A stretch of DNA of 52,218 nt. It comes from UBA5336 sp964412785 (GTDB taxonomy: Bacteria > Pseudomonadota > Alphaproteobacteria > Caulobacterales > Hyphomonadaceae). The stretch spans positions 1-52,218 of the forward strand of contig CAYPQD010000018.1 of NCBI GenBank assembly GCA_964412785.1, in the 5' to 3' direction. The notes below the pieces were generated by a model that worked only from the letters and a program-made list of their open reading frames with translations, made no database searches and was not told the DNA's origin. Position numbers and translations under genes: made by a program. Below are positions 9,051 through 17,357 of this stretch, in pieces (position 1 is the first letter of the stretch; each line of letters begins with the position of its first letter).

Positions 9051-9551
9051 TTACCCGTCGCCGGCGCCGAGGAACAGGGCGCGCTGGCAGGTGACGCGGG
9101 CGACATCAAGTCCGCGTGCGATTGCCGAGGTGGCGGGCTCCGGCGGCTGGCCGGTCGCGAGGATCATGTCGGTCGTCTCGTCAAGGCCGTCCGCACCCGG
9201 CGCCCGGTCCATCATTGCGCCGACACAGGCGCACAGTTCCGATTTCTGCGCGCCCGGCGGGATCGTCCACGCGCCGCCCTGCAGCGCAAGGCAGGCCTGC
9301 TGCATCAGACGGCCGTCAACCGAGAGCGGCCGCTGCCCGAGCGGGGCCGGCGGGCCATAGGTCTGCCAGGCCGGGCCATGCCAGCGGCCATAGCGCTCGG
9401 CCGGCGGAAGGGTCGGGCGAAGCCGCGGCGACTCGCCCGTCCGTGTGTCCCGGGATGGTGCCGGCAAGCCGGCGCCGGGGGGCGGGATGACGGCCAAGGT
9501 GATGGCGTAGGCCAGCGCGAATACACCGGCGGCAAGGAGCCAGAACCGCAA
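9051..9551 (-). CDS. Hypothetical membrane-anchored protein with cysteine-rich C-terminal region
   Basis: This 166-residue protein is not recognised. It begins with one transmembrane segment or uncleaved signal (LRFWLLAAGVFALAYAITLA), then a Pro/Arg-rich linker, then a region with spaced cysteines (ACLAL, LCACVGAMM, TCQRALF) that could form periplasmic disulfides. I place the start at TTG 9551 because GGGAGG lies about eight bases upstream and the hydrophobic segment follows at once; the upstream reading is not protein-like. It precedes the SRAP gene by 10 bases on the same strand. Confidence 0.6.
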   Translation of the reverse strand: MRFWLLAAGVFALAYAITLAVIPPPGAGLPAPSRDTRTGESPRLRPTLPPAERYGRWHGPAWQTYGPPAPLGQRPLSVDGRLMQQACLALQGGAWTIPPGAQKSELCACVGAMMDRAPGADGLDETTDMILATGQPPEPATSAIARGLDVARVTCQRALFLGAGDG

Positions 9552-9657
9552 GACCGCGCCCTCCCGTTGCGGCACGCCTTGCGGGTGCCTTAACGAGATC
9601 GAGCAAATTTCATGCCCGGTTCGCGCAGGCAGGGGCCGGCTTTGGTCGCAAAACGCC

Positions 9658-9700
9658 CTGTAGCGGCGCCCGGCCAACCGGATCCTTCGCGCCGCTACAG
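9658..9700 (-). terminator. Terminator downstream of the universal stress protein gene
   Basis: A perfect 12-bp stem (CTGTAGCGGCGC at 9658-9669 with its complement at 9689-9700) has a 19-nt loop containing a smaller CCGG pairing. On the minus strand it lies about 60 bases after the USP stop and is followed by GGGCGTTTTGCG. On the plus strand it is followed by ATCTTTGTCTTT, so it could work in both directions. Confidence 0.65.
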
Positions 9701-9760
9701 ATCTTTGTCTTTACGCGTTTCCGGACGGCGAACCGGTTTCCACTTCGCCTCGAAACCGCC

Positions 9761-10588
9761 CTAATGCGCCAGCGCCAGCGCCGGGGCGTCCTCGGCATGC
9801 AGCAGCGAGCGGGTCGCGCCGCCGAAGAAGAACTGGCCCGCGCGGCTGTGGCCATAGCCGCCGGCGACCAGCATTGCGGCGCCATGGCTGCTGGCAAGGC
9901 GCAGCAATTCCTTGCCGACATCGCCGGAGAAGCTCACCAAGGTTGCCTCGACACCGCGCCTGTCCAGCCAGTCCGCCAGAAGGCCCGGGTCTGCAGAGGA
10001 CGCCGTCGCCTGCTCCTCCAGGTCATTCGGGTTCTGCGCGATGACGACGCGGCCGGTCGAACGGATGATGCCCTCGTGAAGGCGCAGGGCGCGGGCCGCC
10101 TGCGGGCTGCCGTCCCAGGCGATCAGGGCCGGGCCGTCGGTCTCCGGCTTGTCGCCGGCCAGCAGCACGGGCAGGCGCGCGGTCATCAGCACATGCTCGA
10201 ACGCCACCGACAGGCTGTGCCCGCCCTTGCCGGCAGGTCGCGGGAACACCAGCGCCTCTGCCAGCGCCCCGACCGCGGCAGCGACCCGGTCGGCGGTGCC
10301 AATTTCATGGTGGAAATTGGCATCGACCGTGCAGTCTTCGGTGCACTCCCGGAACATCGCCTCCAGCGACTGGATGAGTTCGGCCTGGGCTGCCTGCACC
10401 CCCTCCACCGCCGCGCCGCCAACGCCGATCATGTAGGGCGAGGTTGCATACAGCATTGCCGAGGAGGGGTCCGGCAGGGCTGCCCGCCCGTTGAGCGGCA
10501 CGCCAAGGCGCTCGGCCAGGTTGCGCGCATAGCTCACGGCGTCGGCATCGGCCTGTTCGGTGGCAGTCAGCATGACGGTGACGGACAT
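9761..10588 (-). CDS. Universal stress protein (UspA family, tandem-type length)
   Basis: The product is 275 residues, long enough for two USP modules. The C-terminal module is clear: PALIAWDGSPQAARAL begins it, and it ends with the nucleotide-binding signature GGYGHSRAGQFFFGGATRSLL (G-x2-G-H-x9-G-x-T). The N-terminal module is degenerate. Such proteins are cytoplasmic, bind ATP or act as stress-induced adaptors; the specific role is unknown. The gene stands alone with its own terminator about 60 bases downstream. Confidence 0.85.
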   Translation of the reverse strand: MSVTVMLTATEQADADAVSYARNLAERLGVPLNGRAALPDPSSAMLYATSPYMIGVGGAAVEGVQAAQAELIQSLEAMFRECTEDCTVDANFHHEIGTADRVAAAVGALAEALVFPRPAGKGGHSLSVAFEHVLMTARLPVLLAGDKPETDGPALIAWDGSPQAARALRLHEGIIRSTGRVVIAQNPNDLEEQATASSADPGLLADWLDRRGVEATLVSFSGDVGKELLRLASSHGAAMLVAGGYGHSRAGQFFFGGATRSLLHAEDAPALALAH

Positions 10589-10713
10589 GGGGCAATCTCC
10601 TCAAGGCAGTCTGTTGACCTTCGCAACTCTAGCACTTTCTGCCTGGATCGCGGCATAAGGGGGAATACGGGGGAGGATGAACCGGTTTTCGCACCGGCCC
10701 GCGGCAAGGGAGA

Positions 10714-11156
10714 ATGGCCATGCACCTGCGCCAGATCGTGATCGCTGCGCAGTCCCTCGAACCGGCGGTTAGCAGGCTCGCCCGCGTGTTTGGCGTCGGG
10801 GCGCCATATCGTGATCCTGGCGTGGCGACCTTCCGGGTGGAGAATGTCGTCCACGCGATCGCCAAACCGTTCGTTGAGATCGTCGCGCCGACCGGGCCGG
10901 GCACGCCAGCCGGCCGCTTCATCGCGCGCCAGGGCGAGGGCGGCTAGATGGTGCCTGTCCAGACCGGCGACCTCGCCGCGGGGCGCGGCTCGATTTTCGC
11001 CAGGCCCCACCCGACATACCCGACCGGATTGCCGCCTACCACCTTGGCGTCACCGAGCCGGCGACGGTCGTGGCGCCGGCGCGCGCCCTGGGACTGCCTG
11101 CCGGCAAGGCGGATTTGGGCCTGTCCGGCGTTCGTTTCGTTCTGGAGTGCACGCCT
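10714..11156 (+). pseudogene. Broken VOC/glyoxalase-like gene
   Basis: The first 77 codons (MAMHLRQIVIAAQSLEP onward, with FGVGAPYRDPGVATFRVEN and FVEIVAPTGPGTPAGR) closely resemble the N-terminal half of alphaproteobacterial VOC-family proteins. These continue GGYMV-VQT-DDL after this point. Here the tyrosine codon of GGY is a TAG stop (10945-10947), and the same frame resumes as MVPVQTGDLAA. A frameshift near 10985-11010 then moves the homology into another frame (DIPDRIAAYHLGVTEPAT, then LSGVRFVLEC). The remnant runs directly into repeat copy B. One nonsense change, one frameshift and a missing 3' end indicate a dead gene. Confidence 0.72.
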
Positions 11157-11275
11157 GATACCAAGCTGCATGGACCCAAAACCGATCCCTTGCAGTGCCG
11201 GGCAAGCGCGACTGCGCGTCGGCGCTCATGCGCCGTGGCCGCGGACGGGTCTTCATCCGCGCACATTGGTATGAG
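11157..11275 (+). repeat. Cloverleaf-like dispersed repeat, copy B
   Basis: This 119-bp copy runs from GATACCA to TGGTATGAG. Stems are CTGCAT-GGA with TCCC-TTGCAG (one imperfect position), a perfect CGGCGC/GCGCCG with loop TCAT, and CGCGGACG with CATCCGCG (one mismatch). It joins the broken VOC gene to the ion-channel promoter region and lies about 80 bases before the channel start. Confidence 0.85.
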
Positions 11276-11355
11276 CCGGCGGGCAATTGATTGGCTGTGC
11301 CGTGCGCCGCTAGAACGCGGGTCCCGTGCACCGAAACGAAGAGGGGGACGGCGCC

Positions 11356-12201
11356 ATGAGCCTTGCAAAATCGGAGCGTCAGGACGGCCTGAGGCGCTTC
11401 CTGGAGACACCAGGCTTTGTCACCCTGGTGACCGGCCTCATTGTCGTCAACGCCATCATTCTCGGCGTCCTCACGGTGCGAAGCCTGCCGCCGCAGGCTC
11501 GTGACGCGCTTGGCATCCTCGACAGTCTAATAACCTATGTGTTTGCCGTGGAAATCCTGCTGAAACTATTCTCCTACCGGCTGGATTTCTTCCGGTCGGG
11601 GTGGAACTGGTTCGATTTCCTCGTGGTCGGCGTGTCGCTGGTGCCGGGCGGCCAGGGCCTGTCCATCCTGCGCGCGCTCCGGGTGCTGCGGGTGCTGCGC
11701 CTCCTGCATGTCGTGCCGATGATGAAGCGTATAACTGAGGCGCTGCTGAAGGCTCTGCCCGGGATGGGCGCTATACTCGCCGTCCTGGCGCTGCTGACCT
11801 ATGTCGCCGCCGTCATGGCCACCAACATGTATGGTCACACCGAGACGGAGGAGGTTGAGCAGCTGTTCGGCGACCTTGGCCGCTCCGCCTTCACCCTGTT
11901 CCAGGTGATGACCATGGATGGCTGGCGCTTCGAGGTCGTCCAGAAGGTGATTGATGACGGCCACCCCTATGCCTGGATATTCTTTCTCATCTTCATTTTC
12001 CTGGCGAGCTTTGCCGTTCTCAACCTGTTCATCGCGCTGATCGTGGAAGCCCTGCAGGCCGAGCAGGAGGCCTTGCAGGAAGACCAGATGGAATTGCTGG
12101 AGGAGGAGGCCGAGGAAGCGCATGACGAGCGCGAGCAGATCATCGCCCTGTTGCAGCAATTGCGAAAGGAAGTCGCAGAGCTGAAAGCCGCCCGCGATTG
12201 A
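11356..12201 (+). CDS. Bacterial voltage-gated cation channel (NaChBac-like)
   Basis: This 281-residue six-helix channel should assemble as a tetramer in the inner membrane. S1 is around residues 21-40 and S3 carries NWFDFLVVG. S4 is a clear voltage sensor with arginines every third residue (R106, R109, R112, R115). S5, pore helix and S6 follow. The selectivity filter reads TMDGW (186-190), where canonical bacterial sodium channels have TLESW. Residues 231-281 form an acidic, heptad-like coiled coil (ALQAEQEALQEDQMELLEEE and more), matching the C-terminal bundle of this family. The ATG at 11356 is preceded by GAGGGGG; an upstream in-frame ATG lacks a site. Ion selectivity cannot be assigned with certainty. 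Confidence 0.9.
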   Translation: MSLAKSERQDGLRRFLETPGFVTLVTGLIVVNAIILGVLTVRSLPPQARDALGILDSLITYVFAVEILLKLFSYRLDFFRSGWNWFDFLVVGVSLVPGGQGLSILRALRVLRVLRLLHVVPMMKRITEALLKALPGMGAILAVLALLTYVAAVMATNMYGHTETEEVEQLFGDLGRSAFTLFQVMTMDGWRFEVVQKVIDDGHPYAWIFFLIFIFLASFAVLNLFIALIVEALQAEQEALQEDQMELLEEEAEEAHDEREQIIALLQQLRKEVAELKAARD

Positions 12202-12241
12202 AGCCGGGTCCCGTTCCCTGCCGGGTCCCTCAAACAAAGGT

Positions 12242-12271
12242 GCGGCCCCGCCGGAGGGTTGGCGGGGCCGC
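12242..12271 (-). terminator. Terminator between the channel and fasciclin genes
   Basis: A perfect 11-bp stem (12242-12252 with 12261-12271) has an 8-nt loop and lies between two convergent genes. On the minus strand it is followed by ACCTTTGTTTG, so it best fits fasciclin transcription. Its position would also serve the channel gene, although the plus-strand side has no T run. Confidence 0.7.
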
Positions 12272-12300
12272 GTCCTGCCGCATCTGCAGGGGGACGCAGA

Positions 12301-12846
12301 TTACGATGCGGGCAGGAGAACCGTATCGATCACGTGGATGACACCATTGGAGGCCATGACATCAGCCTGCACGACAGTCGCGCCATTGACGGTCACCCCG
12401 TCGGTGCCGTCGATCGAGACCGTGCCGTTCAGCGTGTCGGCCGTCGTCACCTGACCGGCGAGCTGGTCGGACGTCACCTTGGCGCCGGCGATCACGTGCA
12501 GTTTCAGGATGGCGGCCAGCTGGTCCTTGTTCTCAGGCTCCAGCAGCGAGGCCACGGTGCCTTCCGGCAGCGCAGCAAATGCCGCATCGGTCGGCGCAAA
12601 CACGGTCAGCGGACCCTCGCCTTTGAGGGCATCGACAAGACCTGCGGCCGCTGCGGCAGCAAGCAGGGTGGAAAACGAGCCGGCGGCTTCTGCAGTCTCA
12701 ACGATATCGGCGGCCTGCTGTTCCTCGGCAACGAAACGCTGGGCCTCGGCGGATGCGGTACGCGTCTTCGACCAGCTGCAGCCTTCGGCAAAGGCCGGCG
12801 CGGCCGACACGGCAAGGGCGGACAAGGCAAGTGTGAGCGTCTTCAT
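12301..12846 (-). CDS. Secreted fasciclin (FAS1) domain protein
   Basis: The product is 181 residues. A signal peptide (MKTLTLALSALAVSAAPAFA) is followed by a short cysteine-containing linker and one FAS1 domain. The domain has GSFSTLLAAAAAAGLVDAL, the H1 motif LTVFAPTDAAFAALP, LKLHVIAG and a C-terminal NGVIHVIDTVLLP. Such domains mediate adhesion or stabilise surface complexes in the periplasm or outside the cell. The ATG at 12846 is fixed by AGGAG nine bases upstream and the signal peptide. It looks monocistronic. Confidence 0.92.
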   Translation of the reverse strand: MKTLTLALSALAVSAAPAFAEGCSWSKTRTASAEAQRFVAEEQQAADIVETAEAAGSFSTLLAAAAAAGLVDALKGEGPLTVFAPTDAAFAALPEGTVASLLEPENKDQLAAILKLHVIAGAKVTSDQLAGQVTTADTLNGTVSIDGTDGVTVNGATVVQADVMASNGVIHVIDTVLLPAS

Positions 12847-13016
12847 GAGGTCGGACTCCTGAGAGATTGCGGCGACCCGGACCATCCCGGCCGCCTGATA
12901 CGATATACGTCGCGCGATATGAAAAGGATCGCCGATTACCGGGAGTTCATGATCACGCCTGCGTGAGGGGCAGCCGCTTCCCGACCGGGCGCGGAGATGC
13001 TACTCTAGATAACGAG

Positions 13017-13733
13017 ATGACGATCTGGTCACACCTGCTCGCGGTCGGCCGTCGCCTGTTCGATCCCGAAGAGCCTCCTGGCTCGGGGAGCAATCCGGGC
13101 GTTGATTGTGCGCCGGACGCGGGCGATGTCGGCTTCACTGCCGCAGTGGTCGGCCTTGGCGCCAAGCTTGCTGCGGCCGATGGCCGGGTCACCGATGACG
13201 AGATTATGGTATTCTCCCGTGTTTTCCGCGCCGACCCGTCCGATGCCGATGCGGTGCGCCGTGTCTTCAATCTCGCCCGCCAGACCGTGCGCGGCTATGA
13301 ATCCTATGCGCGCAGGATCGGGCGGCGCTATCGCGACCGGCCCTGCCTTCTTGAGGGCGTGATGGATGGCCTGTTCCAGATCGCCGGCGCCGATGGCGTC
13401 GTCACCGAGGGTGAACTGGCGTATCTTGAGGCGGTGTCTGATGCCTTCGGATTCGATCCGGCGACTTTCCGGCGCATCAAGGCGAGCCATCTGGGACCTG
13501 ACCGTGAGGATCCCTATCACGTTCTCGGTGTCGACCATAATGCCGCGTTCGAGGACATCCGCCGCGCCTATCGGCGGCTGATGGCCGACAATCATCCCGA
13601 CCGGGTCGTGACCAATGGCGCGCCACGCGACTTCGAGCGCGTGGCGCACGACAAGGCTGCAGCGATCACGTCCGCCTATGCCCGTATCCGGGCAGAGCGG
13701 GGCCTGGTGGTCGCGCGCGGGGGGGCCGTCTGA
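13017..13733 (+). CDS. TerB-DnaJ protein (DjlA-like co-chaperone)
   Basis: This 238-residue protein has two domains. Residues ~35-155 form a TerB-like helical domain with the repeated acidic motif AAADGRVTDDEI and AGADGVVTEGEL, probably metal binding. Residues ~165-235 form a J domain with DPYHVLGVDHNA and the HPD triad at 193-195, which stimulates DnaK ATPase. Unlike E. coli DjlA there is no clear N-terminal membrane anchor, only a mildly hydrophobic start. The ATG at 13017 is preferred over an upstream in-frame ATG whose first 50 codons do not look protein-like. A small membrane-protein gene follows after 72 bases. Confidence 0.85.
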   Translation: MTIWSHLLAVGRRLFDPEEPPGSGSNPGVDCAPDAGDVGFTAAVVGLGAKLAAADGRVTDDEIMVFSRVFRADPSDADAVRRVFNLARQTVRGYESYARRIGRRYRDRPCLLEGVMDGLFQIAGADGVVTEGELAYLEAVSDAFGFDPATFRRIKASHLGPDREDPYHVLGVDHNAAFEDIRRAYRRLMADNHPDRVVTNGAPRDFERVAHDKAAAITSAYARIRAERGLVVARGGAV

Positions 13734-13805
13734 GGAATCCGCGGCTCGCGGAATTGACGGCGTGTGGGTGACGACCCATCATCTGGGCTTGAGGAGAGGA
13801 CCGAT

Positions 13806-14111
13806 ATGACCGCACAGGGCACAGGACTGGCCGCCACTCTCAGGATCGCAGCGTTCGCAGACGCCGTGCGGAGCGCGTTCGGGCTGGGCCTGAAGATGCT
13901 GCTCGGTGTGACCCTTGTCCTCGCGGCCGGCCTGCTTGCCGTGCTGACGGCAATTGCCGGGCTCCTGATCGCCGGCCTCGCCATCCTGATGCGCGCGTTT
14001 GGCGGCGAGGCACAGATCGTGACCGTGCGCACGCGCCCGGCCGGGGCCGAGCCCGCAGACACGATCACGCTGGAGGCGCGCCGCACCGCTCGCGGCTGGA
14101 CCGTCGAATAG
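13806..14111 (+). CDS. Small hypothetical membrane protein
   Basis: The product is 101 residues and not recognised. Residues ~28-65 form a long hydrophobic hairpin (MLLGVTLVLAAGLLAVLTAI and on through AGLLIAGLAIL). A soluble C-terminus with charged residues follows, ending ARRTARGWTVE. A strong ribosome binding site (GAGGAGAGG) precedes the ATG at 13806, which is why the longer upstream start is not used. It lies downstream of the TerB-DnaJ gene and upstream of the RimB-RimK fusion on the same strand. Confidence 0.68.
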   Translation: MTAQGTGLAATLRIAAFADAVRSAFGLGLKMLLGVTLVLAAGLLAVLTAIAGLLIAGLAILMRAFGGEAQIVTVRTRPAGAEPADTITLEARRTARGWTVE

Positions 14112-14205
14112 CACCATAGCCTTTCCGCCCGCCTGCAGCCTGTCAGCCATTGTGCCGCCTCGCCGAGTCGGGCAAGCGGAATGGGCGCGCAGGGACTGAG
14201 CAGAT

Positions 14206-15582
14206 ATGTCGATACCCTTCATGCTGGGCTGGGAAGAGTGGATCGCCTTGCCGGAACTGGGCCTGCCGGCGATAAAGACGAAGGTCGACACCGGCGCGCG
14301 CACCTCGGCCCTGCACGCCGTCGCGATCGAACCCTTCGGGCCAGGCGACAATCCGCAGGTCCGATTCCTGATCCAGCCCGATCCGGAAAATCCCTCCTTG
14401 GAACTCACCTGTTCGGCCCGCGTCATCGACCGGCGCGACGTGACCAGCTCCAATGGCGAGACGGAACTGCGCTATGTCATTGAGACCGACGCGGTCATTG
14501 GCGCTCGGCGCTGGCCGATCCAGGTGACACTCACCAATCGTGACACGATGAGTTTCCGCATGCTCCTCGGTCGCCAGGCGATTTCCGACAGCATGGTGGT
14601 CGATCCCAACAAGTCCTGCCTGCAGCCGCCGCTGTCCTACGAGGCCTACAAGTCGATCCCGCGGCGCAAGCCGGTCTTTCGCCCGCTACGGGTCGCGCTG
14701 CTCACCCGCGAGCCAGACAATTATTCCAGCCGGCGGATCATCGAGGCCGGCACAGCGCGCGGCCATGTGGTCGAGCCGATCGACACCAGCCGTTGCTACA
14801 TGAAGATCGGCAGTGCAAATCCCGAGGTTCACTATGACGGCCGCACCCTGCCGCGCTATGACGCGGTCATCCCCCGCATCGGGGCCTCAATGACCGCCTA
14901 CGGCATGGCAGTGCTGCGCCAATTCGCCAGCACCGGTGCCTATTGCCTGAACTCCGCTGTCGCCATCGGCGCCTCGCGCGACAAGCTGCTGGCCCACCAA
15001 TTGCTCGCCCAGGCGGGCATCGGCATGCCAGTGACCGCGTTTGCCAATTCACCCAAGGACACACGCGACCTCGTCAAGCTCGCGGGCGGCGCGCCGGTCG
15101 TACTGAAGCTCCTGGAATCGTCCCAGGGCCGCGGCGTGGTCCTGGCAGAAAGCCAGAAGGCGGCGGAAAGCCTCGTCGATGCGTTTCGTGGGCTTCAGGC
15201 CAACTTCCTCGTGCAGGAATTCGTCGCCGAGGCGGCCGGGGCCGACACCCGCTGCTTCGTGATCGGTGGCAAGGTGGTCGGCGCGATGCGCCGCCGGGCC
15301 GCCGATGGCGACTTCCGATCCAACCTGCACCGGGGGGGCACTGCCGAGGCCGTTCGCCTCACCCGGTCGGAGCGCGAGACCGCCCGCCGCGCGGTGCGCG
15401 TGCTCGGCCTGCAGGTCGCCGGCGTCGACATCCTGCAGACCTCCGAGGGTCCGAAGGTGCTGGAGGTTAATTCCTCGCCGGGCCTGGAAGGCATTGAGAC
15501 AGCCACCGGCAAGGATTTCGCACAGCTGATCTTCGAACAGCTGGAGACGAAGGTTCGCCCGCTGGCCCGCTATCGCGGCTGA
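14206..15582 (+). CDS. rimK: RimB-RimK fusion: retropepsin-like protease plus S6 glutamate ligase-type ATP-grasp enzyme
   Basis: The product is 458 residues. Residues ~7-140 are a RimB-type (DUF785, ATP-dependent zinc protease) retropepsin-like domain, with the catalytic motif VDTGARTSALHA (Asp28) and RMLLGRQAI near its end. Residues ~158-458 are a RimK ATP-grasp ligase: LLTREPDNYSSRRI, IPRIGASMTAYG, SRDKLLAHQLLA, VVLKLLESSQGRGV, FVAEAAGADTRCFVIG and the metal site VLEVNSSPGLEGIE. RimK adds glutamates to ribosomal protein S6, and RimB modulates RimK in Pseudomonas, where they are separate proteins. Here they share one chain, so protease and ligase are stoichiometric. The precise substrate is inferred. 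Confidence 0.9.
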   Translation: MSIPFMLGWEEWIALPELGLPAIKTKVDTGARTSALHAVAIEPFGPGDNPQVRFLIQPDPENPSLELTCSARVIDRRDVTSSNGETELRYVIETDAVIGARRWPIQVTLTNRDTMSFRMLLGRQAISDSMVVDPNKSCLQPPLSYEAYKSIPRRKPVFRPLRVALLTREPDNYSSRRIIEAGTARGHVVEPIDTSRCYMKIGSANPEVHYDGRTLPRYDAVIPRIGASMTAYGMAVLRQFASTGAYCLNSAVAIGASRDKLLAHQLLAQAGIGMPVTAFANSPKDTRDLVKLAGGAPVVLKLLESSQGRGVVLAESQKAAESLVDAFRGLQANFLVQEFVAEAAGADTRCFVIGGKVVGAMRRRAADGDFRSNLHRGGTAEAVRLTRSERETARRAVRVLGLQVAGVDILQTSEGPKVLEVNSSPGLEGIETATGKDFAQLIFEQLETKVRPLARYRG

Positions 15583-15595
15583 GGCGATTGGACAG

Positions 15596-16543
15596 TCAGT
15601 CGCCCCGCCGGGCCGGGGCCGCCACGCCTGGCGCGATCCGCCGGCGCGCCTGGTCGCGGCGGAAGCGAAAGAGTTCCGCCGGCCGGCCACCTGTGGACGT
15701 GGCCATCATGCCGGTGCCTTCCACCAGGCCGGTCTTGTCGAGCGCCCTGCGGAAATTCTGCTTGTGCAGGCTGAGGCCGAGGATCGCTTCCACCACCTTC
15801 TGCAGCGCCGACAGGGTGAACGTCTCGCCCATCAGTTCGAACACCACCGGTCGGTACTTGATCTTGCCGCGCAGCCGGCTCATCGCTGTTGCGAGGATCC
15901 GGCGATGGTCGGACGCCATCGGCGTGCCCAGTGCCAGGTCTGCCGCGCCGGCCGCGCCGCTGTCGCGCCCCCGCTCGGCCACCAGTCCGGCCTCGTAGAG
16001 CAGTTCATAGCGCTCCAGAACCCGCTCCTCGATCCACTCAACCCCGTCTGCGGCGAAGGCCAGGCGCACCCTGTCCAGCCGGCCGCTGTCCTCGCCCGCC
16101 CAGGCCCGCAGCGCCGGCAGGATCTGCGCATCGATCATTGCCGGTCGGCCGGTGCGATGGTCCTCCCAGGCGAAAAAGCGGTACCAGTCCCGCCAGCGCG
16201 CATCGAAGGCGGTGTCGATCTCGGCCGCCTCGGGTGTCAGCGCGAGATACCCGACGGAAATCACCCGCGCATTGCCGGGCGCGTCGGCAAGGGTGGCGCC
16301 CGGCGTCTCCCGCCCGCGGTCGCCGAAGGTGTAAAGCTGCTCGACATAGCCGAGCTCGAAGCCGGTCTGTTCGCGCACCCAGCCGCGCAGGCCGAGCTCG
16401 AAGGTGCGGTGCGCGCCCGGGTCAAAGGAGCCGAAGGGCAGGGCGTCAAGCCCCGGCCTGCGGCGCGTCACCAGGACCCGCGGTGCGGTGTCGTCGGCAG
16501 CGACGATCACGGCGGACAGGCCGATAAGGAGCGGCGCCGGCAT
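15596..16543 (-). CDS. nadQ: NUDIX-like NAD regulator (NadQ/NrtR-type)
   Basis: The product is 315 residues. An N-terminal NUDIX-like domain (PLLIGLSAVIVAAD, VLVTRRRPGLDALPFGSFDP, FELGLRGWVREQTGFELGYV, QLYTFGDRGRE) lacks a complete catalytic NUDIX box. It is followed by a C-terminal winged-helix domain (LRGKIKYRPVVFELMGETFT, ALQKVVEAILGL, HKQNFRRAL). This architecture is that of the alphaproteobacterial NAD-biosynthesis repressor. It probably senses an NAD-related metabolite and represses nad genes; none of its targets are in the window. It lies 16 bases downstream of the HD hydrolase gene, apparently in one operon. The ATG at 16543 starts at the domain. Confidence 0.75.
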   Translation of the reverse strand: MPAPLLIGLSAVIVAADDTAPRVLVTRRRPGLDALPFGSFDPGAHRTFELGLRGWVREQTGFELGYVEQLYTFGDRGRETPGATLADAPGNARVISVGYLALTPEAAEIDTAFDARWRDWYRFFAWEDHRTGRPAMIDAQILPALRAWAGEDSGRLDRVRLAFAADGVEWIEERVLERYELLYEAGLVAERGRDSGAAGAADLALGTPMASDHRRILATAMSRLRGKIKYRPVVFELMGETFTLSALQKVVEAILGLSLHKQNFRRALDKTGLVEGTGMMATSTGGRPAELFRFRRDQARRRIAPGVAAPARRGD

Positions 16544-16559
16544 GACCGCCCCGGCCGCT

Positions 16560-17183
16560 TCAGGCCGCCGCTTCATGCGCGCGAAGCAGCGCGGCGAAGC
16601 GTTCGAGGAAGGCGGCGTTGGCCGCGTCCGGCGAGAGCGGGTCGAGGCGCACCATCTGGTCGTCAACCGGGCGGATGAAGAAACGGTCAGCCTCGCTGGC
16701 CTCGAAGCCGGCCAGCTGCACCGCCTCCAGCCAGGCGCAGATCAGGTCGGCCCGCTTGATGATACGCTTCAGTGCAGCCGGTGTCTCCGCAGGCAGGCCA
16801 AAGCGCAGGTGGATCGCTCGCGACAGGCGCGCTTCCACCTGCCGGTAATCGCCACCGAGCACCGCCTTGAACGGCGAGATCATGTCGCCGACCACGTATT
16901 CCGGCGCATCGTGCAACAGCGCGGTCAGCCGCATGGCCGGCGTCAGCTCCGGCTTCAGCTGCGCGGTCAGCGCTTCCACCACCACCGAATGCTGCGCGAC
17001 CGAGAACGCATAGGGCCCGAGCGTCTGGCCGTTCCAGCGTGCAACGCGGGCGAGACCATGGGCAATATCCTCGATCTCCACATCCAGCGGTGAGGGATCG
17101 AGAAGGTCGAGCCGGCGGCCTGACAGCATGCGCTGCCAGGCGCGGGCCTCATGCGGGCTTGATTGGATCGGCCGGGACATCAT
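16560..17183 (-). CDS. HD-domain phosphohydrolase (YfbR-like)
   Basis: The product is 207 residues. HD-superfamily metal ligands are visible: QHSVVV (His65), ALLHDAPEYVVGDM (His91-Asp92) and a later Asp in KRADLICAWLEA. The length and motifs resemble YfbR-type 5'-nucleotidases that act on deoxynucleotides. The start is one of two adjacent ATGs (17183 or 17180). The open frame beyond them runs into repeat copy C and is not real. The downstream gene encodes the NAD regulator, suggesting a nucleotide-salvage connection. Confidence 0.82.
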   Translation of the reverse strand: MMSRPIQSSPHEARAWQRMLSGRRLDLLDPSPLDVEIEDIAHGLARVARWNGQTLGPYAFSVAQHSVVVEALTAQLKPELTPAMRLTALLHDAPEYVVGDMISPFKAVLGGDYRQVEARLSRAIHLRFGLPAETPAALKRIIKRADLICAWLEAVQLAGFEASEADRFFIRPVDDQMVRLDPLSPDAANAAFLERFAALLRAHEAAA

Positions 17184-17357
17184 CCCCAGCCCATAATGAA
17201 AATGCGCGCGCCCGTCACGGGGGCCGCGCCAGCAAGTGCTAACAGATCGCGGCCCGGCGGTTACACTCCCGCGATGGGCCCGGGCAATCCGGTGAAGCCG
17301 CGTTAAGCCTCTTCCGGCGAAAATCGCCTCATCAAAAAAGCGAACGAGGCGGCGGTG

